Of a stretch of 64,000 bases of DNA, positions 1 to 14,100 are shown piece by piece; position 1 is the stretch's first letter; every line of letters begins with the position of its first letter. This DNA comes from Chromobotia macracanthus. Its lineage: Eukaryota > Chordata > Actinopteri > Cypriniformes > Botiidae. The notes below the pieces were generated by a model. It was given only the letters and a program-made list of their open reading frames with translations, was not told where the DNA came from and made no database searches. Made by a program: the position numbers and the translations under genes. Where the stretch lies: the NCBI GenBank assembly GCA_036877525.1, contig JAZGTH010000098.1, forward strand, positions 2,046,001 through 2,110,000. The letters run 5' to 3'.

Positions 1-2567
1 CTATGAATCTGATGCAGTCCAGTGAACCACAGCGTACACACCTTCAGAATTCAGTTCATTTGCTGAATGCAAATTATAAAGTTTTTTTGTGAGATTTTTA
101 CACCTGAGATTGAGGATCTATAAATTTTGATGTCCCTCCACCTTACAACATCTGCTTTGGCCTAGCAACAAGTAGCCAGTCATGTTCAGGGCTGGTCCAT
201 AAACTGAAAGTAGTTTGTTGTTTTACATAAAAAAACACATCAACGAAAACTATGCTAGTTGAGCCAGTTCATATTACAGAGGTATGAACCTTTAAACTAT
301 GTATGTCTTAGTGGCATCCCAAGTCTCTGAAATCACTCTGTCTGACCCCGCCTCCTCATTTGAATATGCTAATAACTTTACTGAAACGCGAAAACCTCAC
401 ACTCTCTGTCAAGACCTCCATTAAGCTCCTCAAACCCTCTGTTTAAACACACAGATTTCTGAATAGCCAGAGCCTCTTTGCCCTCAGCGTTCTCCATTTC
501 CTTCCGCCTGAAATATGCATGAACAGCCTTGTAATTGCAAGGTTTTGGCTCACATTTCTACTTTTCGCATATTTACTTGTGCGGTATTGGGTATTGCAGT
601 CAATAATGAATTCTCTCAGATTTGTTGGCCTTGGGTCAGTGCGGCTGCTCTCACAGGCTGCCTGATGTCTGCGGCTCAATTACGCATCACCTTCACTCCA
701 AAAACAGGGATCGGTTCTCAGTTCTGCATCATTTTGGTTTACAGCCACGAATGTGCTTCACTACTACTCACATCTATATGTTCTGTATTATTTGTCACAT
801 TTTTTTAATAAATGACCGTTTAGAACATTTTTAAGTAAAACTGAGAAAGTCTCAGTTATTAAAAAAATATATATATTTAATACATGATCTAAGCCAATTT
901 AATGATGAGCAATTTGTCTGTCAAAAAAGACCTTCCAAAATACTTGTTCTGTAGTTTCTGTAGTGTGAGACTACTTTTACAATCTTGCTATAATCTTAAA
1001 TTATAATATACTTGTAAGATCTTAAAAATGTTATAGTAGTTTTTATATAATTTTCCTGTTTTTTCCTGTTTTGTTTTTAGTGGTAAAATTTTCTGTAAAG
1101 CTGTTTTGCTACGATGCACCTTGTAAAAAAACGCTATAGAAAGTAATTTAATTGAAAAATGTAATTGAATTGGACCTTGATAATAGACCAAGATCCCACC
1201 AGTTCGTTCACACTCTGTTTACAGTATTTTGTGTTCACACACTTCACTGATTTTGAATGCAAGTGTTTAAATTCTGTTTATTTATTCAGATGTATTGCGA
1301 AACCATCTGTTTGTCTTAATTGAAGAGGATTAGGAAAAGTGGGAACTTCTGAACCTCTCTGGTATACCTCTCTGGTTACCATAGCGACAGATACTTTTAA
1401 TTTACTCATACTTTTACCGGTGGCTTTAATCACCATTAGCAGGACATTTATTTAAATCGCTCTGTTCTTTTGCAGATTAAAGAGCCAAATTCCAGTTGTG
1501 TTGTATCACCACACAGTATCTAAACCAACATACTTCTCCACTGTCCATACTGATCACATTGTATGCTAGATTGCATGAGGTTTTAAAGCAGATTATACAA
1601 CAGCTACATGATCCACTCTGGGGGCTGGAAGGTTGTTGGGCTGAATCCTCAAAAGGAATTTTAGCAGTTGACTTTGTATGTAAGTGGTACAATTTGTGAT
1701 ATCGCTACAATCATTACCATGGAGGGTAATTCAGGTAATTCTGTTTCTGTTGCTCTTGAACCCCACAGCACAGCCTCATAAAAAGTGCAGAATACTCAAG
1801 GGCCCTGCAGCGAATAATTAAAACAATCTATAGTCTTGGCACTGATTTTCTCTTTTCACCCAATACAGCATTTGTGCAAAGCTTATTTGTCTGTTCCCGT
1901 GGGTTACATGGTTGAATGGGAGAATATGAACACAGTAAATAGCAGATAAACCTCGTACTCTGTGCACGTGAGATATTCAGCACGGGTTTTGCATTGTCAT
2001 GTTTGTTCACTTTCTTTTTACCCTTGTGTGTATTTACTTCATTACCCATCTTGATTTCCCATGGTTCTCTCTGTTCCACCCCATATGCAACAAATCCTGT
2101 ATTGTTTATACTGCTTGTGTAAGACACATCTACGCACACTTGCACACACTTCCTGGCAGTCAGGTTAACGATCCATGTAAGGACCTTTGTTCTTCCCTCA
2201 AGTAAAAAGGTAATAAGATGGTGTCCTCTCTGTTTTATAGCTTTTGGTGAAGCCTGCTCATGAATACAAAACATGTAGGTAATGTCAATTTTTACTGCAG
2301 ATGGCCAGGCCAGATATCACTTCCACATCCTCACACATTGTTCCTGGTTCATTCATTTTCGTTGCCCTGGAACAATATTTATAGTTCTTAAACTATTCAA
2401 ACCCCAATCCTTACTCTGACCTGGGGTTCTCCTTCCCCTTGAAATCTGATTGATTAAAAAGGATGACCTAAGCAAAGAGTTTGGCCCAGTTACCTGTTCT
2501 AAGTGGCAAAATCACAGTTTATTCCACACAATACAGCTGTTTAGGAAACATCTCTTTCTTCTTCCAG
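1..2567. other. CNTNAP2 intron (left edge of window)
   Basis: AT-rich sequence ending in a good acceptor (cttcttccag) before the exon at 2568. The short open frames here have no recognisable domains or splice context. I see no RNA gene or clear repeat. Confidence 0.6.
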
Positions 2568-5136
2568 ATGTTGGAGGTTTCTTTGAGGCAGGAACGCTGG
2601 TCAGATATAGTCTCGTACCAGAAGGCATGGCTGCAGCTTCCAGCCTGGATGACAAGAGCATGATTCAGAGTCTCACAACAGAGACTAACCTCACACGTGA
2701 AGATCTCACCTTCAGCTTCAGTACCTCCACTTCTCCCAGCGTCCTGGTCTATGTCAGCTCTAAAACCCAAGACTACATGGCCGTGGTGCTCCGTCTCAAT
2801 GGTAAAACATGTTTGTGGCACTGCAAGGAGGAGATGTTTGTGTCCATGTTGTCTTGTGACTAATGACCTATAGTTTCTTTACTTTAGTTCTCACCATCAA
2901 CCACATGTTGCGTTATAGCACATTCTATATTTTTAATGTATGGGTATTCAGCTCTGGTCCTGGAGAACCAATGTCCTGTTTGATTAGGGCTGGAGCTAAA
3001 CTTTGTAGGACAGTGGCCCTTCAGGAGTTGAATAGATCTGGTCTATTCAATATGTCATGCTATATTGGGTATAGACTTTAGTCACAGTAGATAGCACATT
3101 TGATTTAAAAATATTGGAAAAATAAGCCTCTTTTTGTCCACTGAAAATTAGTTTAAAGATGCATTCTCAGTGTTCCTTTGGCTGAGCCAGTTTCACACAC
3201 AACAGTATGACATTGAACTATTACACCCATTTCTCACAACCTGGTTTTCATTTGTGGCAAATTATATATGACATTTGGTGTGACTAAAGTCTGTACACAT
3301 ATCTTTGCAGGTCATTGTCAGGTGTGGATGCTGACACGTTACAGAAGTCTGTGTGTCAGAATTTAGGGCAGCGTAAATTCTTTGAGGTGGAAAATCAACA
3401 GTAAAAGCTAATTATATGACAAATGACAGGCCACAGGCAATTACATCACTGTTTGTTGGTATAAGCACAACCATTTGATCCATGCACTTCTGGTATTTAA
3501 AGAAAAGACCATTTTTCCCTTTAGGGACATGGTTTCACTTTAAGCATGGACTCAGATATACTGTTGTTTAATTTGTAGAGCAACGTTTTCATTAAAGACT
3601 CATTCCATTCCATAAAGTGGACACACATAACTGGTTACACCTAATTCCTTCAGTTAAGCTGCCCAAGCCCTCATTGAATTTATCTCTGTAGCCTGTGAGG
3701 AAATTTAACTCTGCAGCCTGAGCTGTAACCTAAATGAGGTTATCTTCTCTTCTGTACCCTGCAGGGCACTAGTGTGTATTCCATTGTGCATGAGTGTACA
3801 GTAAGGGTGGCTGATGTCATAGTGCAGTCAAAATTACTGATTTGGAACGCTAGTTCTCGATCTAAGTCCTAACCTAACTCACTCAAGCATTCTACATTCA
3901 TCTTTGCTCAGAAGACTGATCCAGAAGAACCAAGAAAAACATTTTTCCTGTTTCTTTCTCATTGTCTCTGTCACGCTTCACTTAGGCACCCTGCAGCTGC
4001 GTTACAACCTGGGCGGTCTCAAAGAACCCTTCACCATTGATATTGACCAAAGGAACCTGGCCAATGGACAGCCCCACACTGTCAACATCTCTCGGGTGGA
4101 GAGAGACATAGAGATACAGGTACAGCATACAATTTAAATAAATATAAGTTGTAATATATCAGGTGGTATAGTGGTTGGGATGGTAACCACAAGGTTGCTG
4201 CAAGTTTGATTCCCACAGGAACCACAAAAGATCCTTTAATAGGTGTAACTGTATTTTGCTTTGTATAAAAAGGGCTTGATAAATGATCACTTAGTTTCTT
4301 GTAGTTCTCAGTCTGTCGAATTTGAGGTTCTAAGATGCTTACAGAATAATGCTGACTTAGAAGGCAGCTGCATATTTAGACAGTAGAGCAAATTAGGCGT
4401 TGAAACGAAGCGTGATGTATGTGTGCAAGTACAGTACGAGTAAATGTTTGCTGTGGCTGGTACCCATAATGCACTGCGCTAGTCTCACTGGCCCATCTGC
4501 AGTACAGAAGAAGGATAATTGAAAGCCTGTATTGATCCCTAAACTTGACTCAGTGTGCACTTCAGATTTTTATTATGTCCTAAATGGTGGGACGTGCAGC
4601 AACCCTTGTGATCAATAAGTGCAATGCTCCGCGAAGATTCTGTGATAACTGAGTAATCAAGATCACAGGAATCATGAGCTCCACCACATCTCCATCTCAA
4701 GGCCTGATGTCCCATCTGTAGGATGTGCTAATAACAAGCAGTGTCTCAGAACAAGTGATGGAATTGTTATGACTCTACATCACCACCACCCCCATACTAT
4801 CACTGACACATGCGCCAAGAGAACAATATAGAATGACAGAGGTGCAGAGAGCATGTCAGATATACTCCGACCTTGTCAGCAAAATCGTAGGCTCTTTTTG
4901 CTTATCGACTCTCTAGCTCTCTTGCTCTCTCGCTCTCTCTTTCTCTTGAGTGGCATTATTCGGTCCCCTTCTCTGTTTCAGACTCCTAAATCGAATAATC
5001 AAATTCCTCTTGACGAGATAAGCCTGTGAGCATGAGGTCTTAAAGCAAGGCTGTAGCTCTCTTAAATTCAGCCTTATTTCACTTCTTGTGACACAGCTCT
5101 GCCAAGTAAGATCCTGCAGATCAGGAGTAGAAACCT

Positions 5137-5174
<38 letters not shown>

Positions 5175-8100
5175 AGCATAGTCTGTTTACCCTGCTTTTA
5201 TGGCCTCTGGGAACCTCGCTGACATTGCAGCAAATAGAAACCCAGAGTCATCTTTCACACCCTGACCTGTCGCTATGGAGATTTGAGCGTGTGACACTAG
5301 TGGAGTATAACTATCACTTTTATTAATGCCACTGTTGTGTATACATGTGAATGTATAAATTAAAGGCTGGGTAGTTTTGGATATCTCTCATGTTTGTCCT
5401 AGCCTGTTGAGTTCTATTTAATGAGTCCAGTGGGTGTATGGGTTGATAAAATCTGCTGTCCTTTAGTTTTTGGATAACTGATTTAATAAAGGAGAAAACA
5501 ACTCCTTTACATTTCTAAAACCATTTTAATTACCTTTTAGTTTTTTTGCATTCGTTTACTCAGTGTGTAACAAATTATGTTTTTCAAGTGGAAATAATAA
5601 AGTTTGCAATAATACTAGATCTGAGAATCTGAACACCTGTGCATATTCCGAAAAGAGAAAAGACTTTGTTCAAAAGGAATAGGAGAGCCAATAACAGCAG
5701 TCTGTCTGACCTTTCCAGACACCCACACCTGTGATAAATGAAGCATCACAACCTTTTTGAATCAGACAGTGAAAGGTCATAACCAAGAGGACAGCCATGC
5801 CGACAAAGCAATCAGAGCTGTACTTGATTCTTTAGAAGTTTTTTAAACCCTACGGCTAAAGGCAGAGCACTGTTTCATTCAGAAATGCATTATTCATTTA
5901 GAGTAATGAATTCTTTTAGGGTTTTTTAACCATTCTGTCAGGTCAGCTTGCTATCAAAGTAATGTAGAGGACCCAGCACAAAGCCTTTATAGTTGCATTT
6001 GTTAGCGATTAGTCTTTGAGTCATGCTGAAAGAGTTGAGCAATTCTAGAGGGATTGAAAGATCGCCCCCTGCTGGACACTGGAATGCAGTGTCAAAGCTT
6101 TAGATAATTAGAGTGCCTCAGAGCCATTTTATAAAGGGAACATCACTGTGCCCCTAACCAAATAATCTCCTGTGAGATGCTTTGTAAGCTTTCCTGCAAG
6201 AATAATGTTTTTATAACTGAGAAATAGTGTTAACACAACTTCTAAAAAGCTGGACGTTTTGAACGTTTCTAGAACTTTAAAAAATAACATTTGTAATGTT
6301 TCTGTTACATAATGGAAACGTTCTTACAACCTAAAACTGTTAGCTGGGTTATATCTTCTGTATTTGTTTGCTCTGTCACTCTCTGAATTATTCTCTCAGT
6401 GGGGTTGTGGCTATAACTCAGGTTGGGCTGTCAGACACCCAGGGGGACGCGGCTGCTGCCTCCTGGGCCGAGCGTCCCTCTCTGGGTGGCCGCTGTGCAG
6501 GAGCGGGTCCTGTCAGATAGGCAGCATGTTGGATGGAGATTAATTATAGGCTCACAGCAGGTCTCATTAGCACCAGCCACAACAGCACAGGGCCACAGCA
6601 CTGTGGGAGACAACCCTCTCTCTCTCTCTCTCTCTCTCTCTCATACCTACATCCTTACCGCCCATTTATTTTCCCAAGACAAAGGTAAACAAGCCGCAGG
6701 CCATTTAATGTGGTCACATTATCCCATTGATAAAAGGCAACATGCCCTCCCCCATTAACACATGAGATCACGAGATTCAGAAATGCAATTGCAAAAGGTC
6801 CCTGTAGAGTGCCAGTTTAGTATGAGGGAGGGTGGATGAGGTTCCCTAGGCACACAAGTGCACCTGGAAGGCATGAATAAACATGCCTGCATTTATCAGT
6901 CTGTCACATCTGTGGAACAAATTAGAGCTGAAATATGTCAGACAAACCGTATTGTGTCAGAGGCTCTGTTTCTTTCTGTCACCCTCATCTGTATTCACTC
7001 CATTGTGCGGCAATGAGAGAGCCACTTTCCCAACACGGAGGAGACTCAGAGAGCAGCCATATCTTCAAGCACAAAAAAGTAATTTAGTGGAAATAATTCT
7101 TTTTAATACAGAGGCTGAGATGCCTCGTGCTAATTAGAAATGCCAGTGTAATTAAAGGGTAATTAAAACTGTCACCAAACTCTGTGTGTGTGTATGTGTG
7201 TGTGAATTGCATTCATATAAACAGTTACAGCTATGATCTCATGATATCAGCTTAGCTTGATATCAGCAAGATCTCTGCAAAAATGAGTCTAAAATCAAAC
7301 TGTTGTTCATGGTTTACTCTAAAGTAAAAATGCAAATAAAATAATAAATAAAAGTGAGTTTTTATGTGTAGAATAAACAGAAAGGCAGTTACAGATAAGT
7401 AAATGAATTAGAAAAGTGACTTTTTGTTTGTAGAACAAACAGATGGGCAGCTACATATAAATATAATATATAAATATACTACTAAAACTATGGCAGTATT
7501 TAAGTAGTCATATTTAGTAGTCATATTTTAATAATAAGCCTAAAAATCGTGAAATTGCTTAATTGTGAAAGATAATAATTATTTAATTGTGAATCAACTA
7601 CAGACGAGGTGTGGGTATTTGTTTCATTAATTGTATGGTCAGCGTATTAATTAAATATTTTGCCAGTAGATGGCGCCAAAGTCCATTAGAGGACAAAATG
7701 ATTGCATAGTCAATTTTACTGATTAACTTTGTGTGTCTTGTAGCTGGATCATTATCCACCAGTCAGTTACACCCTGCCTGAAGCCTCAGACATACAGTTC
7801 AACCTGGTCAAGTCTCTGTTCTTGGGAAAAGTCTTTGGTAAGTTTTCCCTGTTCATTTCTCCAGGTTTGGTTATGTATATTGTCTCAGTACAGCCACCAG
7901 GTGGTGCTACGGGACAATTTTTGTTAAAAATTCGATTTACTGTTTACTGCAGCATTAATACAACAAAGGAATACCGTATATTGTTTATTATGATTTATGT
8001 GCTTGTTCATGAGTGTTGTTACACATGTAACTGCATGACAGAGATGTAAGAAATTCATTACGCTTTTATTATCATAAGAAGCAGAATAAAACTAAAGGAA

Positions 8101-11100
8101 TTCAAATAAATACTAAAACCATGTGTAATCTAATTTGTCAGATTTCATAGGTCTTACAGTATTTAGGGCATCAGATAGTCTGGAATGTAATTTCCTCTCA
8201 GTCTGTATTCTCTCCCACAATGCATCTGTTTCAGAGTCTTTAAAGATGCCAGTGGCGTAATGACAATTCTTGTAAGGGTCTTACCCAGAGGCATGTAACA
8301 GACATGCTCTTTCTCCCCACATCACTAAATGAATATCAATGAGGCACCAACCAGCCCCATTACACTCTATTCCTCTCTGTGTGCTGACACGCCAAAACCA
8401 GCAAAGTGACCTGCTGTTGTTTCCAATAGCAGGAGACAGTTTAGTCTGGTAATTACAACTGTCACAAGAGCAGCTGCTTTAATTCAGCTCGAAATCTGAC
8501 AGCACTGTCTGCTGCAGGTTCTTCATACTAATGTAATGGGATCGTTTTATTAACCCTTTAATTTAGGATCAGGTTACACGTTGAACAATGGAAAGAATGA
8601 TACCTGGTCATCGATCAGGTTTTGTAAACAACAACATCTATCCTGTGTTATGGGGCATGAATATTGTTCAGTGTGAGACTCATCCATCAGTCAGTGAGAT
8701 TGACAGCTGAATCTAGTAATTTCCCAGCTAATAATTTTAGGTTGTAAAAATGTTTTTGTAGGAACAAAAATGTTATTTAGACAATTGTATTACTTAGTTA
8801 TAAGACCGTTATTCAAACATTTTAAATTAAAACATTAAAAAATGTTTTCAAAATGTTTCACTAACAACTTAAGAATAACATTTTATATACATGATATATA
8901 ACATTAAAGTTCTACTAATGTTACTGCAAAAACTTTTTAATAACTTTTAGAGAACTTTTAGATAATGATAGCCAACATTCTGAGAGTGTTCCCTGTTAGC
9001 TGGGTTACCATAGGAAACAAAAATTAATCCATAACATATCAGCTGTTTCTCATAGACAGCAGCGATGTTAAATAGAGACCTTTGCTGTCTTCTGCTTTTA
9101 AGATTTGTCTCAGATTTGAGAAAAGGATCTCCATCTTTTAGAGCACAGCATCTCACAGATGCCTTTCAACAGTGTCTCAAATTGTGCTCCATTATGTCTC
9201 AAGAGCTGTAAAAGAGCAACTTCTGTGCAACAGCGCTGTCCTCCAGGCTGCTCCATCACAGAGCACCAGAATATATAGAGTCTTTGTAGCCTGTGCAGTA
9301 ATTCATAAGCCCTGTCTGTGCTGAAATATTGTGTTGTATCTGCCCACTGCCCTACCTGTCTGATCAAAGATTTATACGTGGAGACCACTGTCACATAAAT
9401 AACCCAGAATTCTTCAGCATGTCCTGCTTAATGCAGTTTCCACGGTTGACCTGCACCTATATCTGTTAGGTTTGGAATATTACTATACTGCATCCATGAG
9501 ATATGGCCATGTTTCCATCAGGCCAGTAATCTGTAATGGTGAAAGTGTCTCCAGGTTTCTGCCTGTGTCCCATTTCGTATGCTATCCACCATGAATAGAA
9601 TGCAAGATTAAATGTAGTGAGTCTTAAATCGCAGTATGTTAATGAGAAATATTGAGGAATTCAAGGCTAAAGCTGCCATAGTATTTATTATATATCTTGG
9701 TAATGGTAATTTTTTTAAATACTTTCTATCTTGGTTTAATGTGCAGCAAGGAATTGTCCATTAGTAAGTTGCATGTCCTAACAAAAGTGTAAACATGTTT
9801 GTTTGTTAAGCTCTGTTTGTTTCAGCATTACGACCATCCTGATACAGCAGAAGTGGTCTAACCAATGGTGTGACTTTGAGGCTAAACTATCAGTTTTGCC
9901 AACCAATAGCAGATGAATGGATTGTTCAGGAAACCTGTTTGAATCATGTATTATTTTTGCAATTTTATTTGGTAAAAAATTAAATTGGGAAGACTGAATT
10001 CAGCTAGATCCTAATGATTGTACACAAACTTCATGTAAACTTCAAGGTATGAGGATGATTTGTACCCCATTGTGTTTTCACATTTATTGTGTGTTTTTAA
10101 TTTAGCTGTAAAACAACAGATGTTTAAATTACAGTCCAGCCTTCTGACACGCTCATCTACTGTTGGTTCAAACCTATATGAGCCGTGAGCCAGTCATGGG
10201 TAGAGTGTGATTCTGTGCTGTCTCGAGGCTCATCCAGCAATGATCTGCTCTGCCTGATGTGTTATCTGTCCCCTCTCTCTCTGTCTTTCTCTTTCTCTCT
10301 GTGTCTTGACAGTGCTCTGTTCCTTGGATAAACTTCTTAGGTTGCATCCAAACTGAAATGGAATAGTTGTCTGATTCAGAGCACTGTACACAGGCACAAA
10401 ATCCACTGCTTATGTAAAACATACCGTATTGACTGAGTTTGACATAACTAAACTAATGTTGCTAATGTAAAATCACAAAAGCACACACAAATATTGAGTA
10501 AAATAGTCAATTATTATTTAATTTTTTAAGTAATTTTGAGCTCATTACAATGCATCATGGGAGTTGCCTTTTTCATGAAGAATATATGCGATGCAGCATT
10601 GAATTTGCCATAAACACAGTATCCTAGACAGTTTTGCCTTTTGGGAACAGCTTTCATTCCAGTAGTGTGCCTACGATACCTGCTATCTAGGTTGGCAGCT
10701 TAGCTTCGCATAGAGACTGGGTGCTGATCCCAGTGATTTTTTCTTCTGACTGATGCAGGGCTCCACTGCAGAGAGCTGTGATTGACAGAGATTTGCTCAG
10801 CATCCAAATATAAGTTTCTCTCAGAGCCTGTGCACAGTGTGCAGTATTAATAAATCAGGCTAATTGGACAGTGAGCTGCGGCTGTTCCCTGTGTCTGTGG
10901 GCTGTAATTGTGTTTTAGGGAATCAGAGCAACATTAAGGCTTCTGCTGATGAGACGTAGCTTCTGAGTTTCAGATATTATGGCTGTGTTCATTCCTCTCA
11001 GTGATTTTTTACTCATCTGTGAAAATGAAGGTGTGAGCATTTGTTTCTCTTGCTATGTTGTGTTTACTCACCTGAGAAATACTTGGCTACATTCAGTTGT

Positions 11101-14100
11101 TTTTTGTGTCGAATTGAAATTGGGGAGAATCATGTTTTTTTTTACTAATATTTTGAGCTTCAGAGTATTTTTCATTAGCACACACAGTAATGGGCATTAA
11201 TGTAAATGCAGTAAAGTTTGGCTGAGTGTGAGAGAAGTAGGCAGTATGCAGTACTTTGGTCATTGGATATGCTGTTGGCAGAAAGGCTGGTGATACAGCA
11301 GTTTGAGCATTCCAGAAACCACATGCAGTCTCTTTCTCGCTTTCTTTCTTTATCTCTCTCTCTCTCTCTGTATCCCTTCCTCCATCCTATTTTCTGCAGT
11401 CAGCCTATTAGTCTGTCTTATCAGTGAAATCTTCCTGCCTAGAAGACAGATCTGATCAATGCTGAATTTTATGCTTGCGACATTATGTCAATGTTTTCTC
11501 CAAAAGTACCAAATGATTCTGAGCAGGGAGAGAAATCAATAGCTGTTTATTTGGTTTTTTTTATATTTTTCCATTATACATTTGAATTTTTATACATTTA
11601 AGTAATGTTGTGGGTTGTTGTCATAAACCTGTACAGTGTTACTGTATATTTCAGCACATACTGTAGCTATCCCGCACTGTTTGTGGTATAAACAAAATGC
11701 ATCACATTGCAAGCAATCATGATAGACATGCATTGAGCTTCAATAAGCACTATAACCATCAATACCACAAGCTGTGGCAACCACTCGACATACACCGGAC
11801 TGTGTGAATTTGCACTAATTGGTGATGAGATAAAGCTAATTAAATGATCATGTGCTTTATAAGCCCTGGAGACTGTATCAGATTTATAGATGTTCTATAT
11901 GCCACCCCTGACTCCACCTCCACCCCAGCCGTGTAAATCCTGCTCAGCTGTGATGATCTTAATTCAAGAACAGAGAAGGAGAGTGAGAGAGGGATGCAGT
12001 GTGCTCTATTACACCATCTAGCCCTGCCCCACTATCAGAATTCTCTCCTCGTCTCAGTGTAGTCTTACAGGCTGCTTTGTCCTGGATGGGTGGAGAAGTT
12101 TATCATCTCCGCATTCTCAGTGGACTGAAGGGCTGATGCTACTGCCCTTTGTTTTCTCTGGGTGGTACCCCAGCTAACAATTTTTGGTTTTAAGAACGTT
12201 TCCCTAACATTTCCATTAAGTAACAAAAACGTTAAAATGTATTTTGAATGTTATATAAACTTTCAAAACATGCAGTTTTTTAGACATTGAATTAATGTTG
12301 TTGCTTGTTTTTTTAATTATGTAACTTTTTAAAACAATTCACCAACAACTTAAGAATAATGTTTTGATATATGATAAGATAACAAAAAAATTCTACTAAC
12401 GTTACTGCAAGAAAGGTTTCTCTGCGAGAACTTACAGAAAATGTTAGCCAACATTCTGAAAATGTTCGCTGTTAGCTGGGACTGCATCAGTGCTGCGTTA
12501 TGTCACTAAAAGCCTACAGTTATTCATTGGAGAATTGCAGTATGAATGTTCCTTAGACGTTCTAAATGTTCTCCCAACTGTAAAATGTGCGTCATTCATT
12601 AATGAGTTAGGCTTGAAGAGTATGTTTAAATGAGTAAAAAAAATGACCAAACAACAACCATTTCTGTTTTCATGGTTTAGGTCAACACCACCACGTCACA
12701 CTATGACAGAGTTTGTTGTCTACACAACCCAGAACTTCTGTAATGTTCTCCTCCGGTGCAAATGTGATCATCTCAACAGCTGTCTAACTTTGGTTTTACA
12801 TTTACATGGTGAGGAAAACAACGAACCTATAGATCAAATGGAGGCAATAACATTAGACATACACAGTTACAATTTTTACTGAGAGTACAACATTTCAATG
12901 CTTGAGAGGAAATATCTGTTGGAAGAGAGGAGAAAAAGTAGTTTTTTTTCCAGGTATTCATGGAAGAGCCAGGTTTTAAGCTGCTTTTTGAATGTAGTGA
13001 GACATGTAGCAGGCCAAAAAGAATTTGGGAGATTATTCCACCAGGAAGGGATAGTGAAGATGAAGATTTGTTTTAAATGAACAAATTCTTATAGAGTTTA
13101 TAGACTGATATCATCAGCAGATATCAGTTGGTTCACCACAGTTGGATTCAACAAAAGATTCAAAGTGAAAAACAAGAAGATCATTTTCAGAAGGAATGTA
13201 GGACGCCTTTGAAGTTCATTCCACTGTTTTGACAAGCTCCCAGTGCAGGATAATGAAGCCAAAAAAGCTGAAAAAAGAGAAGAAAGCTCTACAGGGAAGA
13301 AATGGTTTTAGTATAATACATTTAATTTGGAAAGTTTGCATGTTTTAATGTCACACCTCACACATTCCATCTACTCAGATCTCAAGTGAATGTCGGGCAC
13401 CCCACCGAGGAGATAAATTACCCAGAATTCTCCTTGACATTCCATGGGTTTGTTCATAGATGAGTAACCATTATACGTGGATGAGTGAAATTATATTGGC
13501 TTAAATTCATAGAAAAAGCTAAAACCAAATTGTATCTGAATAATTCACTTCACAATAAATGAGACTGCAATAATTCAGCAGGAGCTGAAGGTTTGTGCTG
13601 GTTGATTACGAAGCAAACCTTGCAGGTGGGAGTTAGACTCCCCCTTACCTTTTTTAAAGATGCCAGGCTTCTATAAATTCCTTTTTTCAGCCAGCACTGA
13701 AGATTGGTGCTTTCATCCCTGGCTGTTTCCCTAACACATCAGAGTCAAATGTTATTTTTATGTCCTTTTTTATTTTGCCAGATATTCAGATATTGGCAAC
13801 ACACAGGGATTCAAAACAAGTTATCTGATCTCTAGGTTCTTTATTGTTTCAGGGCATGGTTTGTTTAGATGACTTTAATAACCTGCAATTCCCCACATTT
13901 ACACAATAATTTTTTGCCTCATTTTTCATCTTTTTGCATCATCATTGCTGTCTGATCTGTAGTTTAAAAAATAAAACTCAATCTCACATCAGCAGTGTTC
14001 TTTCCTAAAGTCTTCATCAAACCCTTAACAGCCTCAGTTAGAAGATTTCAGTCCTAATTAAATTATTATAATAGATTTCCTATTCACAATAGGTCTGCAT

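Larger units (their letters stand above)
4120..7743. other. CNTNAP2 intron with SINE, microsatellites and MITE fragment
   Basis: 3.6-kb intron. It holds the SINE at 4161, a (GA)n run at 5141-5172, a (CT)n run at 6616-6642, a short TG run near 7183-7203 and a MITE end at about 6225-6348. No exon-like open frame with splice signals was found. Confidence 0.6.

Noticed and set aside
1828..2274. 148-codon minus-strand open frame
   Set aside because: No domain, no splice evidence, low-complexity lysine-rich ends; lies within a CNTNAP2 intron.
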